A model generated the notes under the pieces. The model was not told the DNA's origin, made no database searches, and saw only the letters and a program-made list of their open reading frames with translations. From Rhodospirillaceae bacterium (GTDB lineage: Bacteria > Pseudomonadota > Alphaproteobacteria > SMXQ01), in assembly GCA_947474495.1 (NCBI GenBank), contig CANJIM010000020.1, forward strand, positions 1 to 41,683: a stretch of 41,683 bases of DNA, read 5' to 3'. The position numbers and the translations under genes are program-made. Below, piece by piece: positions 1-7,366 of this stretch (position 1 is the stretch's first letter; the number at the start of each line of letters is the position of its first letter).

Positions 1-1020
1 AAATCAATTCTGTTAGCAGCCGTTTTCGCCGCCGTCGGCGCCACGTCCGTTCAGGCCCAGCAATCGGTCGCAGACTTCTACAAAGGCAAACAGCTGAAGT
101 TCATCATCCGCTCGGCGCCGGGCGGCGGCTTCGATCTTTATTCACGCCTACTTGGGGCGCATATGGTGCGGCATCTGCCGGGCAATCCAAGCTTACTGGC
201 GCAGAACATGCCGGGCGCCGGCGGATTGCAGGCCGTCAATTATCTCGGCGAGGTTGCCGCGCGCGACGGCACCTTCCTGACCATGACCAGCCAGGCGCTG
301 CCGATGGATCAGGCGCTGGGCTACACGCCGACCTTCAAGGCCGATCTGCGCAGCTTTGGCTGGGTCGGCAATGTCAGCGATTCGAATGTGCTGACCTACA
401 CCTGGTTCACCTCGCCGGTCAAAACCATGCAAGACGCCAAGACGCGGACGGTCACGCTTGGCGGCACCGGCGCGGGCAGCGCCACCTCCTGGCTGCCCGA
501 TCTCTACAACAATCTGCTGGGCACCAAGTTCAAGGTGATCAATGGCTATCAAGGCGGCAGCGAAGTGAAGCTCGCCATGGAGCGCGGCGAAGTCGAGGGC
601 TATGCCGGCAATCCCTGGTCGGCGCTGATGTCAGCGAATCCTGAATTGATGCGCGACAAGAAGCTATCGATCTTGGTGCAGATCGGCGTGAAGAAGGAGC
701 CGGAGTTGCCGGACGTGCCCTTGCTCAATGATCTCGCCGGCAATGCCGAGGACCGCCAGATTCTCGAGTTCATCTCCAAGTCTTTTGCCGTCGGCCGGCC
801 GATCGGCACCACGCCGGGCGTGCCACCCGAACGCCTAGCCGCCTTGCGCAAGGCCTTCGACGATACGCTGGTCGATCCGGTCTTCATGGCCGAGGCGGCC
901 AAGGTCGGCGCGGAGATCAAGCCGATGGATGGCAAGACGCTGGAAGCCTTGATCAACGATATCCTTGGTGCGCCGCAGGAGCTGAAGGATCGGGTGAAGG
1001 CGGTGCTGCCGCCGCGCTAA
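1..1020 (+). CDS. Bug/TctC-family periplasmic solute-binding protein (5' end missing)
   Basis: The reading frame is open from base 1 to the TAA at 1018-1020, so the start codon lies outside the window. The visible N-terminus is the hydrophobic end of a signal peptide with a likely cleavage after SVQAQ. The mature part begins SVADFYKGK and carries a PGGGFD segment and a QNMPGAGG segment. The same blocks appear in the Bug protein at 4831-5868, so the two are homologous. Bug/TctC proteins are periplasmic receptors, usually for carboxylates, that feed tripartite TctABC transporters or act as sensors. No TctA or TctB membrane gene is visible in the window. The ligand cannot be told from sequence. 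A strong terminator follows directly. Confidence 0.9.
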   Translation, partial: KSILLAAVFAAVGATSVQAQQSVADFYKGKQLKFIIRSAPGGGFDLYSRLLGAHMVRHLPGNPSLLAQNMPGAGGLQAVNYLGEVAARDGTFLTMTSQALPMDQALGYTPTFKADLRSFGWVGNVSDSNVLTYTWFTSPVKTMQDAKTRTVTLGGTGAGSATSWLPDLYNNLLGTKFKVINGYQGGSEVKLAMERGEVEGYAGNPWSALMSANPELMRDKKLSILVQIGVKKEPELPDVPLLNDLAGNAEDRQILEFISKSFAVGRPIGTTPGVPPERLAALRKAFDDTLVDPVFMAEAAKVGAEIKPMDGKTLEALINDILGAPQELKDRVKAVLPPR

Positions 1021-1042
1021 ACGTAGGCTACAACGGACAATC

Positions 1043-1073
1043 AAAAGGGCCGGCAGTTTGCCGGCCCTTTTTT
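1043..1073 (+). terminator. Rho-independent terminator of the first Bug gene
   Basis: A perfect 12-bp stem (AAAAGGGCCGGC pairing with GCCGGCCCTTTT) encloses a 5-base loop and runs into a T tract. It begins 22 bases after the stop codon at 1018-1020. Because the 5' arm is A-rich it could also work on the minus strand for the regulator gene that converges from the right. Confidence 0.9.
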
Positions 1074-1112
1074 CGCGCCATATGTCGCGCCATGGGATGT
1101 GCCTAATTTTAC

Positions 1113-1128
1113 ATCAGCATGTGCTGAT
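1113..1128. repeat. 16-base palindrome in a convergent intergenic region
   Basis: ATCAGCA and TGCTGAT face each other across a 2-base centre. No T run follows on the minus strand and only A's follow on the plus strand, so it is not a typical terminator. It looks more like a protein-binding palindrome, but it lies downstream of both flanking genes, which is an odd place for an operator. The role is unknown. Confidence 0.35.
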
Positions 1129-1215
1129 AAAAAGTGCATAAAACTCAAGCGTCGCATCAGGCTTCCCAACCAAGGGAGTTTCACCATGCGAAGCGGCTTT
1201 TAAAAAACGAAAGCT

Positions 1216-1935
1216 TCAGCGCGACGCGACGCTTCGCTCTTTCGTCGCCTGTCCGCCGAAGATGGCCGATTCCGCGACCTTCGCGATTTTGCTGATATGG
1301 GCCTCCAAGAGTTCGCAGGCCAGATCGGCGTCGCGTTTGAGCGTGGCTTGAACGATTTTCGTATGATCGTTGCTCAATCCCGACCGGGGGAAGTCGCGCC
1401 GCAGCTTCGTGCGGTAGCGGTATCGCAGCGATTGGTCATAGAGCTGCTGGGTGAAGTGCAGCAGGCGCTGCGTGGGGCAGGCGGAGATCAACTCCAAATG
1501 GAAGTCCCGATTGGCGTTTTCCCAGATGATCACCGCGTCGGCCGTCTTTGTCGTCAGGCTCACTTCCAGCCGTTCCAGCGTATAGCGCGCGGCCACGACG
1601 CGCGTTTCCCAACCGATGTCGCCATGGATGATCGCTTGCCGCAGCGCCTCCACCTCGATGAGCTTTCGGGCCTCGGTGATGTCGATCAGGTCTTCATGCG
1701 AGATCTGCGAGACCCAAAAGCCGCGCTGCGACACCGACTCGACCAAGCCATCAGAGAGCAGGCGCGTAAGCGCTTCTCGAATGGCGCTGGCGCCATATCC
1801 GAAGGTGGCCGTCAGATGTTGGATGCGCAGCTTCTCGCCGGGCTCCAAATGGCCCGAGAGGATTTCCTGGCGGAGCAGCCAATAGGCTTTCTCGATGTCC
1901 GAGCTGGGTCGCGTTTTGAGGTCTGAAACAGCCAT
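1216..1935 (-). CDS. GntR-family (FadR/FCD subfamily) transcriptional regulator
   Basis: This 239-residue protein has an N-terminal winged helix of GntR type at about residues 10-80. Recognisable blocks are AYWLLRQEILSG, LEPGEKL and the recognition helix region GASAIREALTRLLSDGLV. The rest is an all-helical FCD ligand domain, where EARKLIEVEALR opens the domain; this class senses small organic acids. The gene is divergent from the TauD-type dioxygenase with about 157 bases between the starts, so it most likely controls that gene and the UbiD gene after it, as a repressor released by substrate. The effector is unknown. The start ATG is the only sensible one for an intact DNA-binding domain. 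Confidence 0.9.
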   Translation of the reverse strand: MAVSDLKTRPSSDIEKAYWLLRQEILSGHLEPGEKLRIQHLTATFGYGASAIREALTRLLSDGLVESVSQRGFWVSQISHEDLIDITEARKLIEVEALRQAIIHGDIGWETRVVAARYTLERLEVSLTTKTADAVIIWENANRDFHLELISACPTQRLLHFTQQLYDQSLRYRYRTKLRRDFPRSGLSNDHTKIVQATLKRDADLACELLEAHISKIAKVAESAIFGGQATKERSVASR

Positions 1936-2025
1936 GGGTGCTCGGTTCTCGTTTTGCTCATTTCACGCCGGTCGCCATCATTATACGGTTTGTGTGATCG
2001 GTCCTCCTAGATGGATTACCGTTAA

Positions 2026-2054
2026 TTGACAAAAAAACTTTTTTTTCGTATTTT
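2026..2054 (+). promoter_or_regulatory. Sigma-70-type promoter of the TauD-like gene
   Basis: TTGACA at 2026-2031 is a consensus -35 box. A 17-base spacer leads to TATTTT at 2049-2054, a good -10 box. The start codon is at 2093, leaving a leader of about 30 bases with GGAGGG at 2079-2084. The spacer is nearly all A and T. The whole element lies between the divergent GntR regulator and the dioxygenase, where regulator binding would block it. Confidence 0.75.
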
Positions 2055-2092
2055 GTCGCTAGAGCGCGAATTGATCCTGGAGGGATGTAGAG

Positions 2093-2962
2093 ATGGCAAC
2101 GATTCAAGCAGAGAAGCCCAAAGCCAAGGCGACTTACGAGACCATTACCGTCACGCAGTTGTCGCCGCATGTCGGCGCAGAAATCGGTAATATCGATCTG
2201 ACCAAGCCGCTCAGCCCGACCCAGGTTAAGGAAGTGCGCGCCGCCATCACCGCGCACGGCGTTATTTTCTTCCGCGAGCAGCCGATCAGCTTCGAAGACC
2301 ATGACCGCTTCGTGCGCTACTTCGGTGAGCCGCATGAGCATATCGGCGGCGATTACACCGCTTCTAAGCGCGTCCCCAACTACCCCGGCATCCGCCAGCA
2401 ATATTTCGACGGCAATTCCAAGCGCGTCGCCGGCGAGGATTGGCATTCGGACCAGAGCTACGGCGACAAGCCGCCGACCTACAGCATTCTGCATCAGGAA
2501 ATCGTCCCGACGGACGGCGGCGGTGACACGATGTTCATGTCCTGCAGCAAGGCCTATGACGAGCTCAGCGACACGATGAAGGACTATTTGCGCGGCAAGA
2601 CCGTCACCCACATGGGCGGCAAGTCTTTCGATGCAGAGGGCGCAGGAAAGCGTCCTGAGGTTGTCCATCCGGCTGTCACGGTCCATCCCGAAAGCGGCCG
2701 TAAGATCCTGTTCGTCAATCCGAGCTTTACCAGCCACATCAACGGCGTGCCGAAGGCCGAGAGCAAGGCCGTGCTGCAGTACCTCTATGAGCACATGCGC
2801 AAGCCGAATTGGCATATGCGCTTCCATTGGCGGAATCACTCGATCGCCATGTGGGACAATCGCGCCGTCCAGCACATGGCGATTTGGGACTACTGGCCGC
2901 AGGTGCGCTCGGGCTACCGCATGTTCCTGAAGAACAATGACGCCCCGGTGATGGCGGACTAA
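2093..2962 (+). CDS. TauD/TfdA-family Fe(II)/2-oxoglutarate-dependent dioxygenase
   Basis: This 289-residue cytoplasmic enzyme has the size of the TauD/TfdA family, which couples 2-oxoglutarate decarboxylation to hydroxylation of sulfonates, aryloxyacetates or similar carboxylates. The facial triad is visible: H118 and D120 in DWHSDQSY, and H261 in AVQHMAIWD. R276, 15 residues after the distal histidine, is where the family places its 2-oxoglutarate-binding arginine. The N-terminal LSPHVGAEIGNIDL block is typical. A consensus promoter and GGAGGG ribosome site precede the ATG. The UbiD-family decarboxylase follows on the same strand, so the pair probably acts on one substrate, under the divergent GntR regulator. 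The substrate is not predictable. Confidence 0.92.
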   Translation: MATIQAEKPKAKATYETITVTQLSPHVGAEIGNIDLTKPLSPTQVKEVRAAITAHGVIFFREQPISFEDHDRFVRYFGEPHEHIGGDYTASKRVPNYPGIRQQYFDGNSKRVAGEDWHSDQSYGDKPPTYSILHQEIVPTDGGGDTMFMSCSKAYDELSDTMKDYLRGKTVTHMGGKSFDAEGAGKRPEVVHPAVTVHPESGRKILFVNPSFTSHINGVPKAESKAVLQYLYEHMRKPNWHMRFHWRNHSIAMWDNRAVQHMAIWDYWPQVRSGYRMFLKNNDAPVMAD

Positions 2963-3031
2963 AACGCTGAGCCGCTCGCGACAGCAGCGGCGCGGCAACC
3001 GTCTTGCATTCGAGGCGGGGTAATAGGGTTT

Positions 3032-3076
3032 CCCGGCCGTGGCATATTCATTGCTTATGAAGCGCCATTGGCCGGG
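3032..3076. repeat. Long imperfect stem-loop between the dioxygenase and UbiD genes
   Basis: The outer arms CCCGGCC/GGCCGGG extend by a GT wobble, then TGGC/GCCA with one bulge. An inner TTCAT/ATGAA stem closes on a 5-base TGCTT loop. There is no T tract after it. It resembles a REP-like extragenic palindrome or an intercistronic RNA stem. A short GCCGCT/AGCGGC stem lies just upstream at 2971-2991. Together they fill much of the 241-base gap and may uncouple UbiD expression from that of the dioxygenase. Confidence 0.45.
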
Positions 3077-3203
3077 TTGCCTTTCTCAATATGGCTCACC
3101 GCGTCGACGATCTCGCGCTGGCGGCCATGTGGAAGCCAAAAGAATTTTGTAAAGCCATAGCGATCAATCTCATCGCTTCACTCAATACCATTGGAGAATA
3201 TTT

Positions 3204-4682
3204 ATGAACGTCGCCCACGAGCCGTCGAAAAAAGACGACACCATCATCCCCTACGAGGGCCTGCGCGGCTGGCTGGAAGCCGTCGAAGGCATGGGCGAGC
3301 TGCTGCGTGTCAACGGCGCCAGCTGGGATGCCGAAATGGGCGCGATCACCCACATGCTCACCGAGAAGAGCAGCGGCACCGCGCCGGCCGTGCTGTTCGA
3401 TGAAGTGCCGGGCTACGCCAAGGGCTTCCGCACGCTGTACGGGCATTTCTCGTCGGTCAAGCGCGTCGCGCTGACGCTCGGCCTGTCCACCGAATTCGAT
3501 CGCAAGGTCGACATCGTCCAGCGCTATCACGCCTGCATGCAGAGCCTGAAGCCGCTGCCGCCGCGTTATGTCGACAAGGCGCCGATCCTCGAGAACGTCA
3601 TTACCGGCGATGACATCGACGTGCTGAAGTTCCCGGTGCCGCGCCATCACGAGATCGACACGGCGCGCTACATCGGCACCGCCAACTGCGTCATCACGCA
3701 GGACCCGGACGAAGGCTGGTTCAACCTCGGCACCTACCGCAATCAGGTGTATGACGCCAAAACGATCGGTTGCCAGATCACCGAGGGCAAGCACGGCCGC
3801 ATCCATCGCGACAAGTACTTCGAGCGCGGCCAGTCCATGAAGGTCGTCGTTCTCGTCGGCCAGGACCCGCTGCTCTACATGCTGGCCGCCAGCCCCTTGC
3901 CGGACGGCGTCAGCGAGTTGGAATTCGCCGGCGGCATCAAAGGCAAGCCGATCGACGTGGTCCGCGGTCCCTACACGGGCTTCCCGATCCCGGCCGATTG
4001 CGAAATCGCCCTCGAGTGCGAAGCGGTGCCGGGCAACGTCAAGCCGGAAGGTCCGTTCGGCGAGTGGATGGGCTACTACTCCGATGACACGCAGGCTCGC
4101 CCCTATCTCATCGTCAAGACGATCCTGCATCGCAACAACCCGATCATCTGCTGCGCCCCGCAGCACAAGCCGGTCGACGAGACGGGCCTGCTGAAGGGTA
4201 TCGCCGGTGCGGCGCAGGTTTGGCGCGCTCTTGATGCGTGCGGTCTGCCGGACATTCTCGGCGTGTGGAATCACGAGGGTGGCCCGGCGACGCGCTTCAC
4301 CGTCGTGCAGATCAAGCAGCGTTACCCCGGCCATGCGCGCAACGTGCTGCACGTTGCCGCTAACTGCCAGGGCGGCGCCTATGCCGGCAAGTGGACGGTA
4401 GTGGTCGACGACGACATCGACGCCGGCGATCTCGATCAGGTGCTGTGGGCGATGAGCACGCGCTTCGATCCGATGACCGACATCGATCTGATCCAGAAGG
4501 CCTGGGCCTCCAAGCGCGACCCGCTGTGGCTGCCCGGCAATTTCAACAACCGCATCCTGATCGACGCCTGCATCCCCTACGATATGAAGATGAAGGGCAC
4601 GTTCCCGCCGGTCGTCGATGTCACCCCGGAGCTGCGCGCCAAGATCCGTGCGAAGTTCAGCAATATCAACTTCCCCAAGTAA
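3204..4682 (+). CDS. UbiD-family prenylated-FMN-dependent decarboxylase
   Basis: At 492 residues this has normal UbiD-family length. These enzymes use prenylated FMN to decarboxylate, or reversibly carboxylate, aromatic and unsaturated acids. The cofactor site is visible: N174 and R179 in FNLGTYR match the spacing of N168/R173 in fungal Fdc1. E282 and E287 in EGPFGE match the catalytic E277/E282 pair. IHRDKY and ELEFAGGI fit the metal-ligand blocks. GGAGA lies six bases before the ATG. No UbiX-type prenyltransferase gene is in the window, so the cofactor must come from elsewhere. The link to a TauD-type oxygenase suggests decarboxylation of a hydroxylated or aromatic acid. It is unlikely to be the ubiquinone-pathway UbiD, since no such genes surround it. 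Confidence 0.93.
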   Translation: MNVAHEPSKKDDTIIPYEGLRGWLEAVEGMGELLRVNGASWDAEMGAITHMLTEKSSGTAPAVLFDEVPGYAKGFRTLYGHFSSVKRVALTLGLSTEFDRKVDIVQRYHACMQSLKPLPPRYVDKAPILENVITGDDIDVLKFPVPRHHEIDTARYIGTANCVITQDPDEGWFNLGTYRNQVYDAKTIGCQITEGKHGRIHRDKYFERGQSMKVVVLVGQDPLLYMLAASPLPDGVSELEFAGGIKGKPIDVVRGPYTGFPIPADCEIALECEAVPGNVKPEGPFGEWMGYYSDDTQARPYLIVKTILHRNNPIICCAPQHKPVDETGLLKGIAGAAQVWRALDACGLPDILGVWNHEGGPATRFTVVQIKQRYPGHARNVLHVAANCQGGAYAGKWTVVVDDDIDAGDLDQVLWAMSTRFDPMTDIDLIQKAWASKRDPLWLPGNFNNRILIDACIPYDMKMKGTFPPVVDVTPELRAKIRAKFSNINFPK

Positions 4683-4704
4683 GCTGTCGGGAAAGCCGGA
4701 TATG

Positions 4705-4737
4705 AAAAAGGGCAGGTCCATTGGACCTGCCCTTTTT
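4705..4737 (+). terminator. Rho-independent terminator of the UbiD-family gene
   Basis: A perfect 15-bp stem with a 3-base loop (GGGCAGGTCC/GGACCTGCCC core) is flanked by five A's and five T's, which makes it potentially bidirectional. It starts 22 bases after the stop codon. Confidence 0.93.
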
Positions 4738-4781
4738 GTTTCGCCGTAAGGCCTTCTAAGATACCGGCGAGCGGACAAAGA

Positions 4782-4811
4782 AAAAGGGCAGGCCCAAAGG
4801 CCTGCCCTTTT
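4782..4811 (-). terminator. Rho-independent terminator of the Bug gene at 4831-5868
   Basis: A perfect 13-bp stem with a 4-base loop (core GGGCAGGCC/GGCCTGCCC) has a T run on the minus strand and lies 20 bases past the stop of the minus-strand Bug gene. It shares the stem core and the trailing TTTCGCCGT with the plus-strand terminator 45 bases upstream, so the two look like duplicates. Confidence 0.9.
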
Positions 4812-4830
4812 GTTTCGCCGTGAGGCGAGA

Positions 4831-5868
4831 TTACTTCTCGTTGACGATCGCCTTGGCCTGCTTCAGCAGCTCGGGCGGCGTCGAGAACAGCTCCTTAATG
4901 ATCGCTTCGGCGCGCTTGCCGTCGACCAGAGTCGGCGTTTCCTTGCGGGCCGTGACTTCGGCGATGTAGTCGGGATCCTGGATCGTCTTGACGAAGGCGT
5001 CGCGCAGGGCCGCGACGCGATCCGCCGGGACGCCCGGGGGCGCCATGAAGGGACGACCGAGGTCGGCCGACAGGATGGCGACTTTCAGGATGTTCTTCTG
5101 CTCGTCGGTCTGGGCGATTTCCATGATCGACGGGACCTCGGGCAGCTCCGGCCAACGCTCCATGCTGAGAGACGCGAGGAACCGCAGCTTGCGCTCGGTG
5201 ACCCATTCCGGATGGGCCAGCTTAATCGAGGTGAAGGACCAGCCGCAACGGCCGTCCACTTCGCCGCGCTCGACGGCGAGCTGCATCTCGGCGCCGCCGG
5301 GATAGCCGGAAACCACCTTGGCCTTCAGGCCGAGCAGCTTGATCAGCATCTTGCTGATCATGTCGTCGTCCGAACCGGGGCCGGAACCGGCCAGCGTGAC
5401 CTGGGTCTTGGTGGCGTCGGCGAAGGTCTTGATCGCCGGCGAACCGCCGAGCAGGGCGCAGACGGTGAATTCCGTCATGCCGCTGCCGATCCAGTTGAAC
5501 TTCGTCGCGTCGAAGTTAGAGGAGCTGGTACCGGTCAGCGGCTCGAGCACGGGCGCGCGGACCATGCCGATCACCGAGCCGTCCTTGAGCGCGAGGTTGT
5601 AGAGGTGGTTGGTCGCCACCAAGCTACCGGCGCCGGTCATGTTCTGGACGATGATGTTCGGCTTGCCGGGAAGATGGCGGTTGTAGTAGCGCAACACGCC
5701 GCGGACGTGGGTGTCGTAGCCGCCGCCCGGCGAGTAGCCGACGATGACGGTCAGAGAACGGGATTTGTAGAACTCCTCCACGGACTGAGCGTTCGCCGAA
5801 ACGCTCAAGGCCGAGGCCGACAAGGCGAGCAACGCGCCGACGACGACCTTCTTCTTCAATGCACTCAT
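4831..5868 (-). CDS. Bug/TctC-family periplasmic solute-binding protein
   Basis: This intact 345-residue receptor starts with a signal peptide: MSALKKK, a hydrophobic stretch, and probable cleavage after SANA. Mature blocks SVEEFYKSRS, PGGGYDTH and QNMTGAGSL match those of the protein at 1-1020, as does the PPGVPADRVAALRDAF block near the C-terminus. The family binds small organic acids in the periplasm and usually serves tripartite tricarboxylate transporters, whose membrane subunits are absent here. AGGAG stands just before the ATG on the minus strand. The gene converges on the UbiD gene, so it is not in that operon, but it may deliver the same substrate. The ligand is unknown. Confidence 0.92.
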   Translation of the reverse strand: MSALKKKVVVGALLALSASALSVSANAQSVEEFYKSRSLTVIVGYSPGGGYDTHVRGVLRYYNRHLPGKPNIIVQNMTGAGSLVATNHLYNLALKDGSVIGMVRAPVLEPLTGTSSSNFDATKFNWIGSGMTEFTVCALLGGSPAIKTFADATKTQVTLAGSGPGSDDDMISKMLIKLLGLKAKVVSGYPGGAEMQLAVERGEVDGRCGWSFTSIKLAHPEWVTERKLRFLASLSMERWPELPEVPSIMEIAQTDEQKNILKVAILSADLGRPFMAPPGVPADRVAALRDAFVKTIQDPDYIAEVTARKETPTLVDGKRAEAIIKELFSTPPELLKQAKAIVNEK

Positions 5869-6243
5869 GCCGCACTCCTGTTTGGTAGCTTTGGTAGCGG
5901 TCGCCGCCTAGACGGGCAGGACCATCAGGGAAGGAAGCGTACTCTCTCTCGATTATGCACGTCCTCAATTGTCCTATAGCTGCAAGAGCTATGCCGCATC
6001 TTTGGGGCTGGTTTGATGCCGGATTATCGCGCGAATGCCCTGGTTAACTGGAATTGTCGACGCAATCGTTTTTGCTGGCGAACTCTTAATGCGGTTTGCG
6101 AAAAGAAATCCTTTGAATGCTATGTAACTGCAACGGCCACTGCACAGTTTTGCGGCGTGGTTTCAACGCAGTTACAGCGCGAATCGCATGATACCTAGCA
6201 CCCATGCCGACGCGCTGTCCGGCGAACAGGTCTTAAAACGGCC
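5869..6243. other. 375-base intergenic region upstream of the second Bug gene
   Basis: No convincing gene is present; a 61-codon plus-strand frame at 6013-6198 lacks a ribosome site. Two inverted repeats stand out. ATAGCT/AGCTAT at 5976-5992 encloses 5 bases and lies about 110 bases upstream of the Bug start, a possible operator for that gene. GTAACTGC at 6124-6131 and GCAGTTAC at 6168-6175 face each other across 36 bases. The region also holds the 3' end and any terminator of the methyltransferase-like gene's neighbourhood, but no T-run hairpin is seen. Confidence 0.4.
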
Positions 6244-7110
6244 TCACGGCTTGACGAACTTCAGCACGAATTCGTCCTTCGGCTGCGGCGGGTTCGGCGT
6301 GTTCTTGTCGCGCGGATCGTTCGGGTTGCGCAGAAAGCCAGCTTCCGCCGCCAGCTTGAACCCCGCCGCTTCGACTTCCCGGCGCAAGAAGGCTTCTTCG
6401 ATGCGGTGCAGGGTGCCCGCTTCGGATATGCCGGTGCCATCGCGGCCCGCATGGTCGGCGATGACATAATGTCCACCGGATTTGAGCGCGGCGAAGACCG
6501 CTTTGTTCATGGCGGCGCGATCGATGCCCATATGGCCGAGATCGTGATAGTTGAACATCAAAGTCACCAGGTCGACGCGACCGGCCGCGATTTCGGCCGG
6601 GAAGGGATCGGCGAAGGGCCGCACGAGGCCGGTGATCGGCGCGAAAGCGGCGCCGGCTTTGGTCATGCGTTCGCTGCGGTCGAGCAGGGCAGCGGGGAAG
6701 GGGCGCGGCGCGTTTGTAGCGACGGGGGCCGCCGGCGCTGGCGCGGCGGCAATGTCAGGACGGCTGTTGCCCTCAGGCGCGGCCGGCGCCGCCCGGTTGG
6801 GATCGCGGGCTTGGCCTTGGCCATAGACCGTTCCGGAGGGACCGACTGCACGGGCCAACAGTTCTGTCGTATAGCCACCCGCCGAGCTGAGATCGAAGGC
6901 GACGATGCCGGGGCGAATGCCGATAAACTCCAGCATTGGTTGCGGCATGCGACGGAGATCGTTGGTCCTGTCGGCCGCCGTGCGATCAGGGCTCGCCAGG
7001 ATCGCTGCGATCTGCGGGGCAGTGAGGGGAGCGGTTTGTTGCGCCTGAACGGCGCCGGCTCCGGCCGCGACCACAAAGATCGTCGTCAACGCGACGCGCA
7101 AGATGTTCAT
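6244..7110 (-). CDS. Predicted class I SAM methyltransferase-like protein with signal peptide
   Basis: The chosen start at 7110 gives 288 residues, a GGGGAGAGA ribosome site and a clear signal peptide (MNILRVALTTIFVVAAGAG, cleavage near VQAQ). A longer in-frame start at 7284 would bury that peptide. The fold resembles the predicted methyltransferases of COG4798: FDLSSAGGYTTELLARAVGPSGTVYG is read as the glycine-rich SAM loop (about residues 72-95), and VDLVTLMFNYHDL as the conserved later block. A Pro/Ala-rich insert at about residues 106-140 interrupts it. Export to the periplasm, where SAM is scarce, makes true methyltransferase activity doubtful. It stands alone between the Bug gene and the MFS gene. 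Confidence 0.8.
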   Translation of the reverse strand: MNILRVALTTIFVVAAGAGAVQAQQTAPLTAPQIAAILASPDRTAADRTNDLRRMPQPMLEFIGIRPGIVAFDLSSAGGYTTELLARAVGPSGTVYGQGQARDPNRAAPAAPEGNSRPDIAAAPAPAAPVATNAPRPFPAALLDRSERMTKAGAAFAPITGLVRPFADPFPAEIAAGRVDLVTLMFNYHDLGHMGIDRAAMNKAVFAALKSGGHYVIADHAGRDGTGISEAGTLHRIEEAFLRREVEAAGFKLAAEAGFLRNPNDPRDKNTPNPPQPKDEFVLKFVKP

Positions 7111-7366
7111 TTGGTATCTCTCCCCATGTTGTGTCCGCTTGTCGGCGCCGGACTTGTCTCGCGCAATGGTAACCGAAGCCGGGGAACTGTGAGCGAACAA
7201 AAAGACGTGAGGAACCCGCAGAATGAGATGCCAAATCGGTCGATTTCTGCCGATAGGACCGTTAAAGTCTGGCGTCCCTTGCAATTGTCAAACGCCGCCG
7301 AAAAGCATCCAATGCGCTTTTCGTCGAGCTGCCGTCCGCACGCCAATCGGGTGTCATGAGCCGCTG

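Noticed and set aside
1185-1202. Five-codon reading frame with AAGGGAG before its ATG, like a leader peptide
   Set aside because: It is followed by the tail of a convergent gene, not by a regulated operon, and no attenuator is seen.
3096-4778. Long open frame of about 560 codons on the minus strand opposite the UbiD-family gene
   Set aside because: It is antisense to a gene with all UbiD catalytic motifs, its translation is Arg/Ala/Asp/His-rich without any recognisable fold, and it runs through a terminator. High GC makes such frames common.
4810-5979. Open frame of about 389 codons on the plus strand opposite the Bug gene
   Set aside because: Shadow of the minus-strand receptor. The receptor has a signal peptide, ribosome site and family motifs; this frame has none.
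6013-6198. 61-codon plus-strand frame in the gap upstream of the second Bug gene
   Set aside because: No ribosome site, no known motif, unusual composition, and it covers the probable promoter region of the minus-strand Bug gene.
7223-7366. N-terminal extension of the MFS transporter
   Set aside because: The added 48 residues are Cys/Arg/Pro-rich, not membrane-like, and cover the region where the divergent promoter should be.
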